Positions 6,592-14,213 of a DNA stretch of 14,213 nt are shown here, piece after piece. This DNA comes from Oscillospiraceae bacterium (GTDB taxonomy: Bacteria; Bacillota; Clostridia; Oscillospirales; Oscillospiraceae). A program made the translations under genes and the position numbers. Position 1 is the first letter of the stretch. Each line of letters starts with the position of its first letter. The stretch is taken from contig JAEDFW010000041.1 in assembly GCA_016297855.1 (NCBI GenBank), positions 1 through 14,213 on the forward strand. The letters are read 5' to 3'. Below the pieces are notes generated by a model, which worked only from the letters and a program-made list of their open reading frames with translations, searched no databases and was not told the origin of the DNA.

Positions 6592-7740
6592 TCAGTTCTC
6601 TTTCAGTTTTTCAAAAAAGCCTTTTCGTTTGGGCTGTCCTTCATCATCCATGGTGTTTTCCAGCTTCTTGAGCAGCTCGCGCTGCTCCTTTGTGAGCTTC
6701 GTCGGCGTTTCGACCACGACGGTGACGAACTGGTCGCCGCGCGTCTTGTAGCCAACATACGGGATGCCCTTGCCGCGCAGGCGGAAGGTCGTTCCGGTCT
6801 GCGTGCCCTCGGGAATCGAGTAGCGCACCTTGCCGTCCAGCGTCGGCACCTCGATCGTCGCGCCCAGCGCCGCCTGAGAAAACGAAATCGGCATCTGGCA
6901 CAGCACGTTCGCGCCGTCGCGCGTAAAAATGGGGTGCTTGCGCACGTTCACCGTCACGAGCAGATCGCCGTTCGGCCCGCCGTTGGAACCGGCGTTGCCC
7001 TCGTCGCGCACACGGAAGGACTGGCCATCGTCGATGCCCGCCGGAACCTTGACCTTGATGGTTTTGTTACGGCGCACCTTGCCCTTGCCCTTACAGGTGT
7101 TGCAGGGATCTTTGATGATCTTGCCCGCACCGCCGCACTTGGGACACGGCTGCGACGACTGCATCGTCATACCCATGAAGTTCTGCTGCGTGCGCACAGT
7201 GCCGCGGCCGTTACAGTAGCTGCACGTCTCCGGCTCCGCGCCGTCGCGGCAGCCGGTGCCGTTGCACGTCGCACACGGCTCAACACGCGAATATGTGATC
7301 TGCTGATCGCAGCCGAAAGCCGCATCTTCAAACGAAATCTCAATCTCGGCCACGACGTTCTGACCCTTGCTGGGTCCTGCGCGCCGGCCGGACGACGATG
7401 ACGCGCCGCCGCCGAAGAAATCGCCGAAGATATCGCCGAGATCGCCGAAACCGCCGAAGCCGCCACCAAACCCTCCGCCGAAGCCCGCATTGGGATTGAA
7501 GTTGGGGTCGACGCCAGCGAAGCCGTACTGGTCATACAGCGCCTTTTTTTCGCTGTTGGAGAGCACCTCGTAGGCCTCGTTGACCTCCTTGAACTTCTCC
7601 TCCGCCGTTTTGTCGCCGGGGTTCTGGTCGGGGTGGTACTTCATGGCCAGCTTGCGGTATGCCTTTTTGATCTCGCTGTCCGAGGCGTTTTTCTCTACGC
7701 CAAGGACCTCGTAATAGTCTCTTTTATTCTGATCTGCCAT
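6592..7740 (-). CDS. dnaJ: Chaperone protein DnaJ (Hsp40)
   Basis: A full-length 382-residue class I J-protein. The J domain (about 5-70) holds HPD at 36-38, which stimulates DnaK ATPase. The Gly/Phe-rich segment spans about 73-112. The zinc domain has all four CxxCxGxG repeats (cysteines 156/159, 173/176, 199/202, 213/216), followed by the two beta-barrel substrate domains. DnaJ delivers unfolded proteins to DnaK and triggers ATP hydrolysis in the cytoplasm. GAGGGG lies seven bases before the ATG at 7740. It is the last gene of the operon, 62 bases after dnaK, with a stable hairpin in that gap that may lower its expression relative to dnaK. Confidence 0.98.
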   Translation of the reverse strand: MADQNKRDYYEVLGVEKNASDSEIKKAYRKLAMKYHPDQNPGDKTAEEKFKEVNEAYEVLSNSEKKALYDQYGFAGVDPNFNPNAGFGGGFGGGFGGFGDLGDIFGDFFGGGASSSSGRRAGPSKGQNVVAEIEISFEDAAFGCDQQITYSRVEPCATCNGTGCRDGAEPETCSYCNGRGTVRTQQNFMGMTMQSSQPCPKCGGAGKIIKDPCNTCKGKGKVRRNKTIKVKVPAGIDDGQSFRVRDEGNAGSNGGPNGDLLVTVNVRKHPIFTRDGANVLCQMPISFSQAALGATIEVPTLDGKVRYSIPEGTQTGTTFRLRGKGIPYVGYKTRGDQFVTVVVETPTKLTKEQRELLKKLENTMDDEGQPKRKGFFEKLKEN

Positions 7741-7762
7741 CGGGATTCCCCTCTTTCACAGC

Positions 7763-7789
7763 CAAAAGGGGCGGAATCGCTTCCGCCCC
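7763..7789 (-). terminator. Terminator-like hairpin between dnaK and dnaJ
   Basis: On the - strand GGGGCGGAA (7789-7781) and TTCCGCCCC (7776-7768) form a perfect 9-bp GC-rich stem with a 4-base loop, followed by TTTTGGC. The short T-run suggests a partial terminator or an mRNA processing or stability element inside the operon, not a full stop, because no promoter is evident for dnaJ afterwards. Confidence 0.6.
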
Positions 7790-7802
7790 GTGGGCTAATT
7801 GC

Positions 7803-9632
<1,830 letters not shown>

Positions 9633-9697
9633 AATGTTTTCCTCCTATATATCCAATGAACGTTTTTACAAATTGATATGACAAACAGCTTTTGCTG

Positions 9698-10264
9698 TCA
9701 GTTTGCTACGGTTACCATGGCGAAGCGGATGACCTTATCGCCTACGCGGAAGCCCTTCTGAAAGACCTCCTTGATGACGTTCTCGCCGAGCGTCTCATCT
9801 TGGGTATGCATGACTGCATTGTGCAGCGATGGGTCGAACGCCTCACCCTTCTCACCGAAGGATTCTACGCCGAGCTTGGTCATCACCTCAACCAGCTGTG
9901 TCATGGTCATCTCCACGCCCTTTTTATATGCCTCGTCGGCCGTCTCCTGCGCCAGCGCCCGCTCGAGATTGTCAAACACCGGCAGGAACTTGCCCACCGT
10001 TTCGGCGCGGATCTGCGTGTAGAGGTTATCCTTTTCCTTCTGGCTGCGCTTGCGGAAGTTATCATATTCCGCGGCAAGCCGCAGGTAATTGTCATGCTCC
10101 TGCGCGCAGGCGGCCTGCGCCTTTTCCAGCTCCGAAGGCTCCGCGGGCGTTTCCGGCTGCGGCTCGGTCTGCGGTGCTTCGTCCGTTTCCGCCGCGCTGT
10201 CGGTCTGCGGCTCGTTCGGAATGACTTCCTCCGCCGTCTGCTCTACATTCTGTTTCTCATCCAT
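9698..10264 (-). CDS. grpE: Nucleotide-exchange factor GrpE
   Basis: A 188-residue GrpE. The first 45 residues are acidic and rich in Pro, Thr and Gln, typical of the disordered N-terminus. A long coiled-coil helix follows (about 46-100, with YLRLAAEYDNFRKRSQKEKD), then the C-terminal beta domain with the signature FDPSLHNAV (143-151) and VFQKGFRVGDKVIRFAMVTV near the end. GrpE dimers open the DnaK nucleotide pocket to release ADP and act as a thermosensor. GGAGG (10278-10274) is nine bases before the chosen ATG at 10264; another ATG at 10269 is out of frame. The gene starts 21 bases after hrcA, indicating one transcript. Confidence 0.98.
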   Translation of the reverse strand: MDEKQNVEQTAEEVIPNEPQTDSAAETDEAPQTEPQPETPAEPSELEKAQAACAQEHDNYLRLAAEYDNFRKRSQKEKDNLYTQIRAETVGKFLPVFDNLERALAQETADEAYKKGVEMTMTQLVEVMTKLGVESFGEKGEAFDPSLHNAVMHTQDETLGENVIKEVFQKGFRVGDKVIRFAMVTVAN

Positions 10265-10285
10265 ATCATGATTCCTCCGGGAAAA

Positions 10286-11350
10286 TTATTCTTTCTGCTC
10301 GCCGGGCGCCTCGCCAAGCGTCGGTTGCTGGGGCTTGTTGAACATCCGGCCGAGATTTTCGGCGAAATAACTCAGCCGCGCGGTGATCTGTGCGTAATCC
10401 ATACGTGTGGGACCGACCACACCGATCATGCCCTGCATGCCGTCGCCAATGTCGAATTTTGTAACGACAACGCTCGTGTCCTTCAGTTCCTTGGCCACGT
10501 TCTCCGGCCCAACCAGAATCTGCGTCTTGTTGGCCGATTTCATCGTAGCAGGAAGGTTCGTCAGAACATCCTCGTCCAGCGTGGCCAGCAGCTCCTGCGC
10601 CTTGTCAACGTCGCGGTACTCCGGCTGCGCCAACAGCTTTGCCTGACCGGTCATATAGACCTCGGAATGCTGCTCGCGCAGAAGCTCAGTCATATAATCG
10701 ACAATCACCGGAATCAGCGATGCGGCCCCGCCGGCGCTTCTTGTCACGCGCGCAAGCACGTCAGGCGTAATCTCGTCCGCAGACAGCTCTGTCAAACTGG
10801 CGTTCAGCACCGCGGAAAGGAGTTTCATATCCGCCTCGCTCACCTCGACCGGCAGTCGGATGAGCTTATTATGGACGGAATGGTCGCTCATCATCACGAC
10901 GAGAATAAAGCTGCCCGCTTCGGCAAGGATGAGATCAAAGCGCTTGACCGTCACGGCTGCGCTGCGCGAAGCCATGGTATAGGCCGGAAGATTCGTCATC
11001 TGTGAGACCATCTTGCCCACAGCAGCCATCATCTTGTCGAACTGCTGCATTTTAAGTTCCATCGCTTGATTGATGGATTTCGTCTCATCCACGGACAGTC
11101 GGTAGTCCTGCATCAACTCATCAACGTACAGCCGGTATCCGGCAGGACTCGGCACGCGCCCGGCAGAAGTGTGCGGCTGCTCCAGCAGCCCCAGCGCCGT
11201 AAGCTCGGCCATTTCGTTACGGATCGTGGCCGAAGAAAAATCCATACCGGGCATCTGGGCAATCAGCTTGGAACCGACAGGCTCAGCCGTGCGGATATAA
11301 TTGTCCACGATGGCACGCAGAATTTTTTTCTTTCGCTCTGAGAGTTCCAT
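10286..11350 (-). CDS. hrcA: Heat-inducible transcription repressor HrcA
   Basis: A 354-residue HrcA of standard length. The N-terminal winged helix carries the family hallmark SSATIRNEMAEL (39-50), then LGLLEQPHTSAGRVPSP (53-69) and GYRLYVDELM (71-80). A GAF-like middle region and the C-terminal dimerisation part follow. HrcA binds CIRCE and represses the class I heat-shock genes; it needs the GroEL/ES chaperonin to stay folded, so chaperone shortage on heating releases it. AGGAGG (11362-11357) lies six bases before the ATG. It is the first gene of hrcA-grpE-dnaK-dnaJ, and a perfect CIRCE stands just upstream, so it controls its own operon. A groESL operon under the same control would be expected elsewhere. 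Confidence 0.98.
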   Translation of the reverse strand: MELSERKKKILRAIVDNYIRTAEPVGSKLIAQMPGMDFSSATIRNEMAELTALGLLEQPHTSAGRVPSPAGYRLYVDELMQDYRLSVDETKSINQAMELKMQQFDKMMAAVGKMVSQMTNLPAYTMASRSAAVTVKRFDLILAEAGSFILVVMMSDHSVHNKLIRLPVEVSEADMKLLSAVLNASLTELSADEITPDVLARVTRSAGGAASLIPVIVDYMTELLREQHSEVYMTGQAKLLAQPEYRDVDKAQELLATLDEDVLTNLPATMKSANKTQILVGPENVAKELKDTSVVVTKFDIGDGMQGMIGVVGPTRMDYAQITARLSYFAENLGRMFNKPQQPTLGEAPGEQKE

Positions 11351-11371
11351 GTCCTGCCTCCTGCCGTTGGT

Positions 11372-11398
11372 TTAGCACTCTTTATTCCTGAGTGCTAA
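11372..11398. promoter_or_regulatory. CIRCE element (HrcA operator)
   Basis: TTAGCACTC (11372-11380), nine bases, GAGTGCTAA (11390-11398): an exact match to the CIRCE consensus inverted repeat. It lies between the hrcA promoter and the hrcA ribosome site, just after the expected transcription start. It is the only copy seen in the window, so the four genes are probably governed from this one site. Confidence 0.99.
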
Positions 11399-11402
11399 AC
11401 GC

Positions 11403-11431
11403 AGTTTACCACTCGTTGCTTGGGTTGTCAA
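11403..11431 (-). promoter_or_regulatory. Sigma-A-type promoter of the hrcA-grpE-dnaK-dnaJ operon
   Basis: On the - strand, TTGACA (11431-11426), a 17-base spacer and TAAACT (11408-11403). CIRCE begins five bases after the -10 box, so bound HrcA would cover the start site. This is the housekeeping-promoter-plus-CIRCE arrangement known from Bacillus and Clostridium. Confidence 0.88.
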
Positions 11432-11463
11432 TACCTCAACTATAAATAATTTGTGAATTTCAG

Positions 11464-11507
11464 ACGCAAAAAAGTCCCGCACGCGGCACGCCGCATTCCG
11501 GGACTTT
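11464..11507 (-). terminator. Strong terminator after the GNAT gene
   Basis: On the - strand AAAGTCCCG (11507-11499) pairs with CGGGACTTT (11479-11471), enclosing an inner GCGGC/GCCGC hairpin, followed by a run of Ts (from 11473) ending TTGCGTC. It lies 16 bases after the GNAT stop codon and before the hrcA promoter, ending the lipid kinase-phosphatase-GNAT transcript. Confidence 0.88.
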
Positions 11508-11522
11508 AAGCCAACCTTCCGA

Positions 11523-12119
11523 TTATGTACTCTGCCGCAGAAGCATGCTCTGCGCCCCGTCCAGCACCGCTGCAACCGTTTCCGGCGGAAGCTGCGGCAG
11601 CGGTATAACGGGCATGGGCGCTGCATCCTGCGGCGAGAGTGCCTTTTCAAACCACGTCACGTCGCGCCAGGCGCCGGCCTTGTATCCGGCGGCACGGAAC
11701 ACGCCGATGGTACGAAAGCCCAGCGCGCGGTGCAGTGCCTCGCTGGAAGCATTCGGTGACGTTACCACGCCGTAGACGGTTTTTACACCCTGCAGACTCA
11801 GAAGCTCCATGAGCGTTCGGTACAGAAGCGTTCCGTGCCCACTGCCGCAATACGCGCGGTCAAGATACACCGACAGCTCCGCGCACCAGCCGTACGCCGC
11901 GCGCTCGAACGCGCGGTGCGCATAGGCATAGCCCACGGCTCTGCCGCCGTCTTCCAGCACGAGATACGGATAGTCTGCGCCGAACGCTTCGATGCGCGCA
12001 GCAAACTCAGCCTGTGTGGGAAGCGCATATTCAAAGGTGATGGATGATTCGATATACTGCGCGTAGATTTCCAGCAGCGCAGAAGCGTCCTGCGGCGCGG
12101 CAAAGCGAAGCGTCAGCAT
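11523..12119 (-). CDS. GNAT-family N-acetyltransferase (phosphinothricin acetyltransferase-like)
   Basis: A 198-residue acetyltransferase. The order of blocks matches the Pat/ArsN group of GNAT enzymes: SITFEYALPTQAEFAARI (26-43), VGYAYAHRAFERAAYGW (62-78), AELSVYLDRAYCGSGHG with the acetyl-CoA pyrophosphate loop near 91-96, SPNASSEALHRALGF (121-135) and GYKAGAWRDVTWFEKAL (145-161). About 37 extra residues follow the usual end of the domain and are rich in Pro and Ala. Family members acetylate amino groups of small molecules such as phosphinothricin, methionine sulfone or related amino acids; the true substrate here is unknown. GGGAGG lies seven bases before the ATG, which overlaps the end of the phosphatase gene by seven bases, so the two are translationally linked. 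Confidence 0.9.
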   Translation of the reverse strand: MLTLRFAAPQDASALLEIYAQYIESSITFEYALPTQAEFAARIEAFGADYPYLVLEDGGRAVGYAYAHRAFERAAYGWCAELSVYLDRAYCGSGHGTLLYRTLMELLSLQGVKTVYGVVTSPNASSEALHRALGFRTIGVFRAAGYKAGAWRDVTWFEKALSPQDAAPMPVIPLPQLPPETVAAVLDGAQSMLLRQST

Positions 12120-12889
12120 GTCTCTGCCTCCCGCGCCAAGCGTAAAAGCTCGTCAAAACAGGCGGGATTTGCAGCTGCGAGAGACGATTTTTCCGCAAAT
12201 TGCAGCGGTGTTCCAGCCATATCGGTCACAGATCCGCCCGCTTCCAGCACAATAAGCGAGCCTGCGGCGTAGTCCCACGGCGAGAGCAGCGCCTCAAAAT
12301 ACGCCTCTGCCCGGCCGCACGCCACATCGCACAGTTCCAGGGCGGCTGAGCCAGAGCGCCGGATATCCACACAGCGGCCCATGAGGCTTCTCGCCAGACG
12401 GAACGTCGCGTCATAGCACGCGGGATAATACGGCGACGCTCCGGTATAGACCACAGCCTCATCCATGCAGCACCGGCTGACATGGATGGCTTCGCCGTTT
12501 AAGCACGCGCCCTTTCCCGCCTCGGCGGTGAACATTTCATCGGTGTAGGGATTGTAGATAACGCCGCTCACGACGCGCGCACCGTCGGCCAGTGCCACAC
12601 TCACGCAGCTGCGGCGCAGTCCCTTTACAAAATTTGTCGTACCGTCAATGGGGTCGACGATAAAATGAAGGCCCTGAAGATTTGTTCCGGTGCCGCCATC
12701 CTCCTCGCCATAAAAGCCTGCGCCGGGCAGAATATCCCGCAGCGCACAGCGCAGAAATTCCTGCACCTGCATGTCGTAGCGCGTGACAAGGTCATGCTTT
12801 GAGCTTTTCCGGCGCACAGCCTTGTCAGCGTCGGCTTCTAAGATGATTCTTCCTGCTGCGCGGACGAGATCGGCGATCATTTGTACCAT
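12113..12889 (-). CDS. Inositol-monophosphatase-family (SuhB-like) sugar/inositol phosphatase
   Basis: From the ATG at 12889 the product has 258 residues, the usual family length. The metal- and substrate-binding motifs are complete: GEE (61-63), DPIDGTTNF (79-87) with D79 and D82, and SPWDYAAG (203-210) with D206. Such Mg2+-dependent enzymes remove phosphate from inositol-1-phosphate, sugar phosphates or, in some branches, PAP or fructose-1,6-bisphosphate; which is used here is open. The frame continues upstream through an in-frame ATG at 12907 to a TTG at 12934 inside a palindrome. I prefer 12889 because AAGGAG (12903-12898) lies eight bases before it and the product then starts at the family's first helix; 12907 remains possible. 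The gene follows the lipid kinase and overlaps the GNAT start. Confidence 0.9.
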   Translation of the reverse strand: MVQMIADLVRAAGRIILEADADKAVRRKSSKHDLVTRYDMQVQEFLRCALRDILPGAGFYGEEDGGTGTNLQGLHFIVDPIDGTTNFVKGLRRSCVSVALADGARVVSGVIYNPYTDEMFTAEAGKGACLNGEAIHVSRCCMDEAVVYTGASPYYPACYDATFRLARSLMGRCVDIRRSGSAALELCDVACGRAEAYFEALLSPWDYAAGSLIVLEAGGSVTDMAGTPLQFAEKSSLAAANPACFDELLRLAREAETC

Positions 12890-12897
12890 TGAAAGAA

Positions 12898-12903
12898 CTC
12901 CTT
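12898..12903 (-). promoter_or_regulatory. Ribosome site that decides the phosphatase start
   Basis: AAGGAG on the - strand is followed by eight bases and the ATG at 12889. It supports this start over the in-frame ATG at 12907, whose own candidate site (GGGGG, 12919-12915) lies inside the adjacent palindrome and is a poorer match. Confidence 0.65.
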
Positions 12904-12911
12904 GCATCTCT

Positions 12912-12942
12912 GTACCCCCTTGTGTCAGACACAAGGGGGTAC
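12912..12942. repeat. Perfect 31-nt palindrome between lipid kinase and phosphatase genes
   Basis: GTACCCCCTTGTGTC (12912-12926), a single central base, and its exact reverse complement (12928-12942). It begins six bases after the lipid-kinase stop codon on the - strand and ends before the phosphatase start. With 15 base pairs and a minimal loop it would fold very stably in RNA, or be a two-fold-symmetric protein site in DNA. No T-run follows it on the - strand, so it is not a normal terminator for these genes. Its right arm on the - strand contains AAGGGGG, which would be hidden when folded. Confidence 0.8.
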
Positions 12943-12948
12943 GGTCTT

Positions 12949-13842
12949 TTATCCGGGTATGACAATTTCAACCGCACGCTGATGGTTGCGCACGGTAACC
13001 TGCGTTCCGCTGCCGCCGTATTCGCCATCAAGCGTCCAGGCCACCGGCTCGTCAAATGAAAATGTTGCCTCGCTGGCCTGATAGGTGATGAAATACGGCT
13101 GCTGGAAATCCTGACGCAGCAGGCAGCCCGCCGCCGCGCTGAAATCGGCGATATTTTTGAACTCGCGCACCAGCACAATTTCCGACTTGCCGTCGTTGAG
13201 CGCGATGGGCATCGTCTTGTTTGCTTTGAAGCCGCCGACCGACGTGGTGCTGCACACCAGCCCATCGAGTACATCCGCCTCGACTGTCTCACCCTGACAT
13301 TGCAGACGCACATGCACGCTTTTGACTTCAGACAGCGCGCGCACGCCGTTGAGCAGATACGCGAGCCTGCCAAGCGCACGCTTGTCCTGCTGCGGCGTTT
13401 CATACGCAACGTCGGTAAACAGGCCGAAGGCCGCGACATAGACAAACCATTTGCCCTGGCCAAACTCTCCCACATCGATGGCAAACGGCCGACCATGGAC
13501 AATATCATGCGCCGCGCGAAGAGGATCGTGAGAAAGGCCCAGCGTGGACGCGACATCATTGACCGTACCGCCCGGGATGTAGCCCAATAGCGGCCGGTTC
13601 TCAAGACCCATCAGCCCCGAAACCGCCTCGTTCAGCGTGCCGTCTCCGCCGGTGCAGACGATCATATCGTATTGGCTGCCGCGCGCGAGAATCTGACGCG
13701 TCAGATCCTTGGGCCCGGACGTGGTGTGCACCGTCACTTCGTACCCGCCAACGGTAAAAATCTGCAAAACCTCCATGAGATAATTGCGGATCTCTGCGTG
13801 TCCGGCGTTCGGATTGACAAAAAACAGCATTTTCTTTCCCAT
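12949..13842 (-). CDS. YegS/DgkB-type diacylglycerol (lipid) kinase
   Basis: A 297-residue protein of the DAGK-catalytic (LCB5/YegS) family, at its usual length. It begins with FFVNPNAGH (7-15), then the nucleotide-binding GGDGTLNEAVSGL (65-77) and the partner motif IPGGTVNDVASTLGL (89-103). These soluble or membrane-associated kinases phosphorylate diacylglycerol or related lipids; in Gram-positives DgkB recycles diacylglycerol left from lipoteichoic acid synthesis back into phospholipid. Which lipid is used cannot be told here. GGAG lies eight bases before the ATG at 13842. It starts 33 bases after the prolyl isomerase stop and is followed by the palindrome and the phosphatase gene, suggesting one operon. 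Confidence 0.93.
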   Translation of the reverse strand: MGKKMLFFVNPNAGHAEIRNYLMEVLQIFTVGGYEVTVHTTSGPKDLTRQILARGSQYDMIVCTGGDGTLNEAVSGLMGLENRPLLGYIPGGTVNDVASTLGLSHDPLRAAHDIVHGRPFAIDVGEFGQGKWFVYVAAFGLFTDVAYETPQQDKRALGRLAYLLNGVRALSEVKSVHVRLQCQGETVEADVLDGLVCSTTSVGGFKANKTMPIALNDGKSEIVLVREFKNIADFSAAAGCLLRQDFQQPYFITYQASEATFSFDEPVAWTLDGEYGGSGTQVTVRNHQRAVEIVIPG

Positions 13843-13875
13843 TTACAGTGCTCCAGTTTCCAGACGGCCTGCAGT

Positions 13876-14213
13876 TTACTGCGCGTTTGCGGCCATCACG
13901 TCATAAATCGCCACGTTGTCGAGGTTTGTCGTCAGCGCATATTTTGCAGCGATCTCGTCTTCAATCGTAGCAGAAAACTCATTGAGATAGTCGCGCTCTG
14001 CTACCGTGCGCCAGTAAATTTCCTCGCTCACGGCCGAGAAGTACATCACATGATAGCCAAACTTTGTCTTGACGATGCCGACATCGCCCACCCGGCGCGC
14101 AGGATCGAAACACCAGTCGTTGAATTCCTCAACCATCTGACCGGGATAAACGTCCGTAATCAGGCCGCCGTTTGACGCGCTGCCATCGGCGCTGTTGTTC
14201 ACGGCAAGCTCGG
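13876..14213 (-). CDS. Parvulin-type peptidyl-prolyl isomerase, C-terminal part (truncated by window end)
   Basis: The frame is open at the right edge, so only the last 112 codons are seen; the GTG at 14202 is an internal valine, not a start (the residues before it read ELAV). The blocks ELAVNNSADGSASNGG, then DVYPGQMVEEFNDWCF and VGIVKTKFGYHVMYF are the second half of a PpiC/parvulin domain, including the conserved G-x-x-K-T-x-x-G-Y-H stretch. About 55 further residues follow. Such proteins (PrsA/SurA-like) usually help secreted proteins fold outside the membrane, but the N-terminal part that would show a lipoprotein signal is missing. It lies just upstream of the lipid kinase and may share its transcript. 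Confidence 0.88.
   Translation of the reverse strand, partial: ELAVNNSADGSASNGGLITDVYPGQMVEEFNDWCFDPARRVGDVGIVKTKFGYHVMYFSAVSEEIYWRTVAERDYLNEFSATIEDEIAAKYALTTNLDNVAIYDVMAANAQ

Noticed and set aside
9685..9698. Small hairpin ACAGC-TTTT-GCTGT at the grpE stop
   Set aside because: Five base pairs and no T-run on the coding strand; too weak to call a terminator or regulatory element.
9692..11005. Long open frame (437 codons) on the + strand across grpE and hrcA
   Set aside because: It runs through two confident genes and their intergenic gap on the other strand; the translation is rich in Arg, Leu and His, as expected of a shadow frame.
12890..12934. Upstream TTG start of the phosphatase gene
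   Set aside because: The TTG lies inside the perfect palindrome with no ribosome site; the ATG at 12889 fits the family and has AAGGAG upstream.

Overview
The window reads as an ordinary, compact chromosomal segment of a GC-rich member of the Clostridia (Bacillota), most likely of the Oscillospiraceae/Ruminococcaceae type. The reasons are the hrcA-grpE-dnaK-dnaJ gene order under a perfect CIRCE element, a DnaK of Gram-positive length, CsoR/CopA copper control, a BlaI/BlaR1-type pair, strong AGGAGG-type ribosome sites and TTGACA promoters. The genus is an inference and cannot be fixed from the sequence alone.

Layout. On the + strand: the 3' end of phosphate acetyltransferase (pta), a MATE-family exporter (399-1811), and a two-gene operon of a BlaI/MecI-like repressor and a BlaR1-like membrane metallopeptidase (1921-3578) with its own promoter and two operators. 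This set converges at a bidirectional hairpin (3581-3616) on a long block of - strand genes. Read in the - direction these are: the end of a parvulin-type prolyl isomerase, a YegS/DgkB-type lipid kinase, an inositol-monophosphatase-family phosphatase and a GNAT acetyltransferase (14213 to 11523, ending in a strong terminator); the class I heat-shock operon hrcA-grpE-dnaK-dnaJ (11350 to 6592); and the copper operon csoR-copA (6480 to 3631).

How it works together. HrcA bound at CIRCE would repress the whole chaperone operon. GrpE and DnaJ are the nucleotide-exchange factor and J-protein for DnaK. CsoR bound at two mirror-image operators that fill the csoR promoter would be released by Cu(I), allowing export of copper by CopA. 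BlaI- and BlaR1-like proteins would form a membrane-signal, proteolysis and derepression switch, but no beta-lactamase gene is adjacent and the BlaR1-like protein has no penicillin-binding sensor.

I found no mobile element, CRISPR array, rRNA or tRNA, and no clearly new multi-gene system. The points most worth a second look are: an internal ribosome site and start in copA that could yield a separate CopZ-like chaperone from an in-frame CopA-CopZ fusion; a perfect 31-nt palindrome between the lipid kinase and the phosphatase that contains a ribosome-site-like sequence; the unknown sensor tail of the BlaR1-like protein; and the unusually symmetrical CsoR operator. No stretch longer than about 300 bases lacks a gene.
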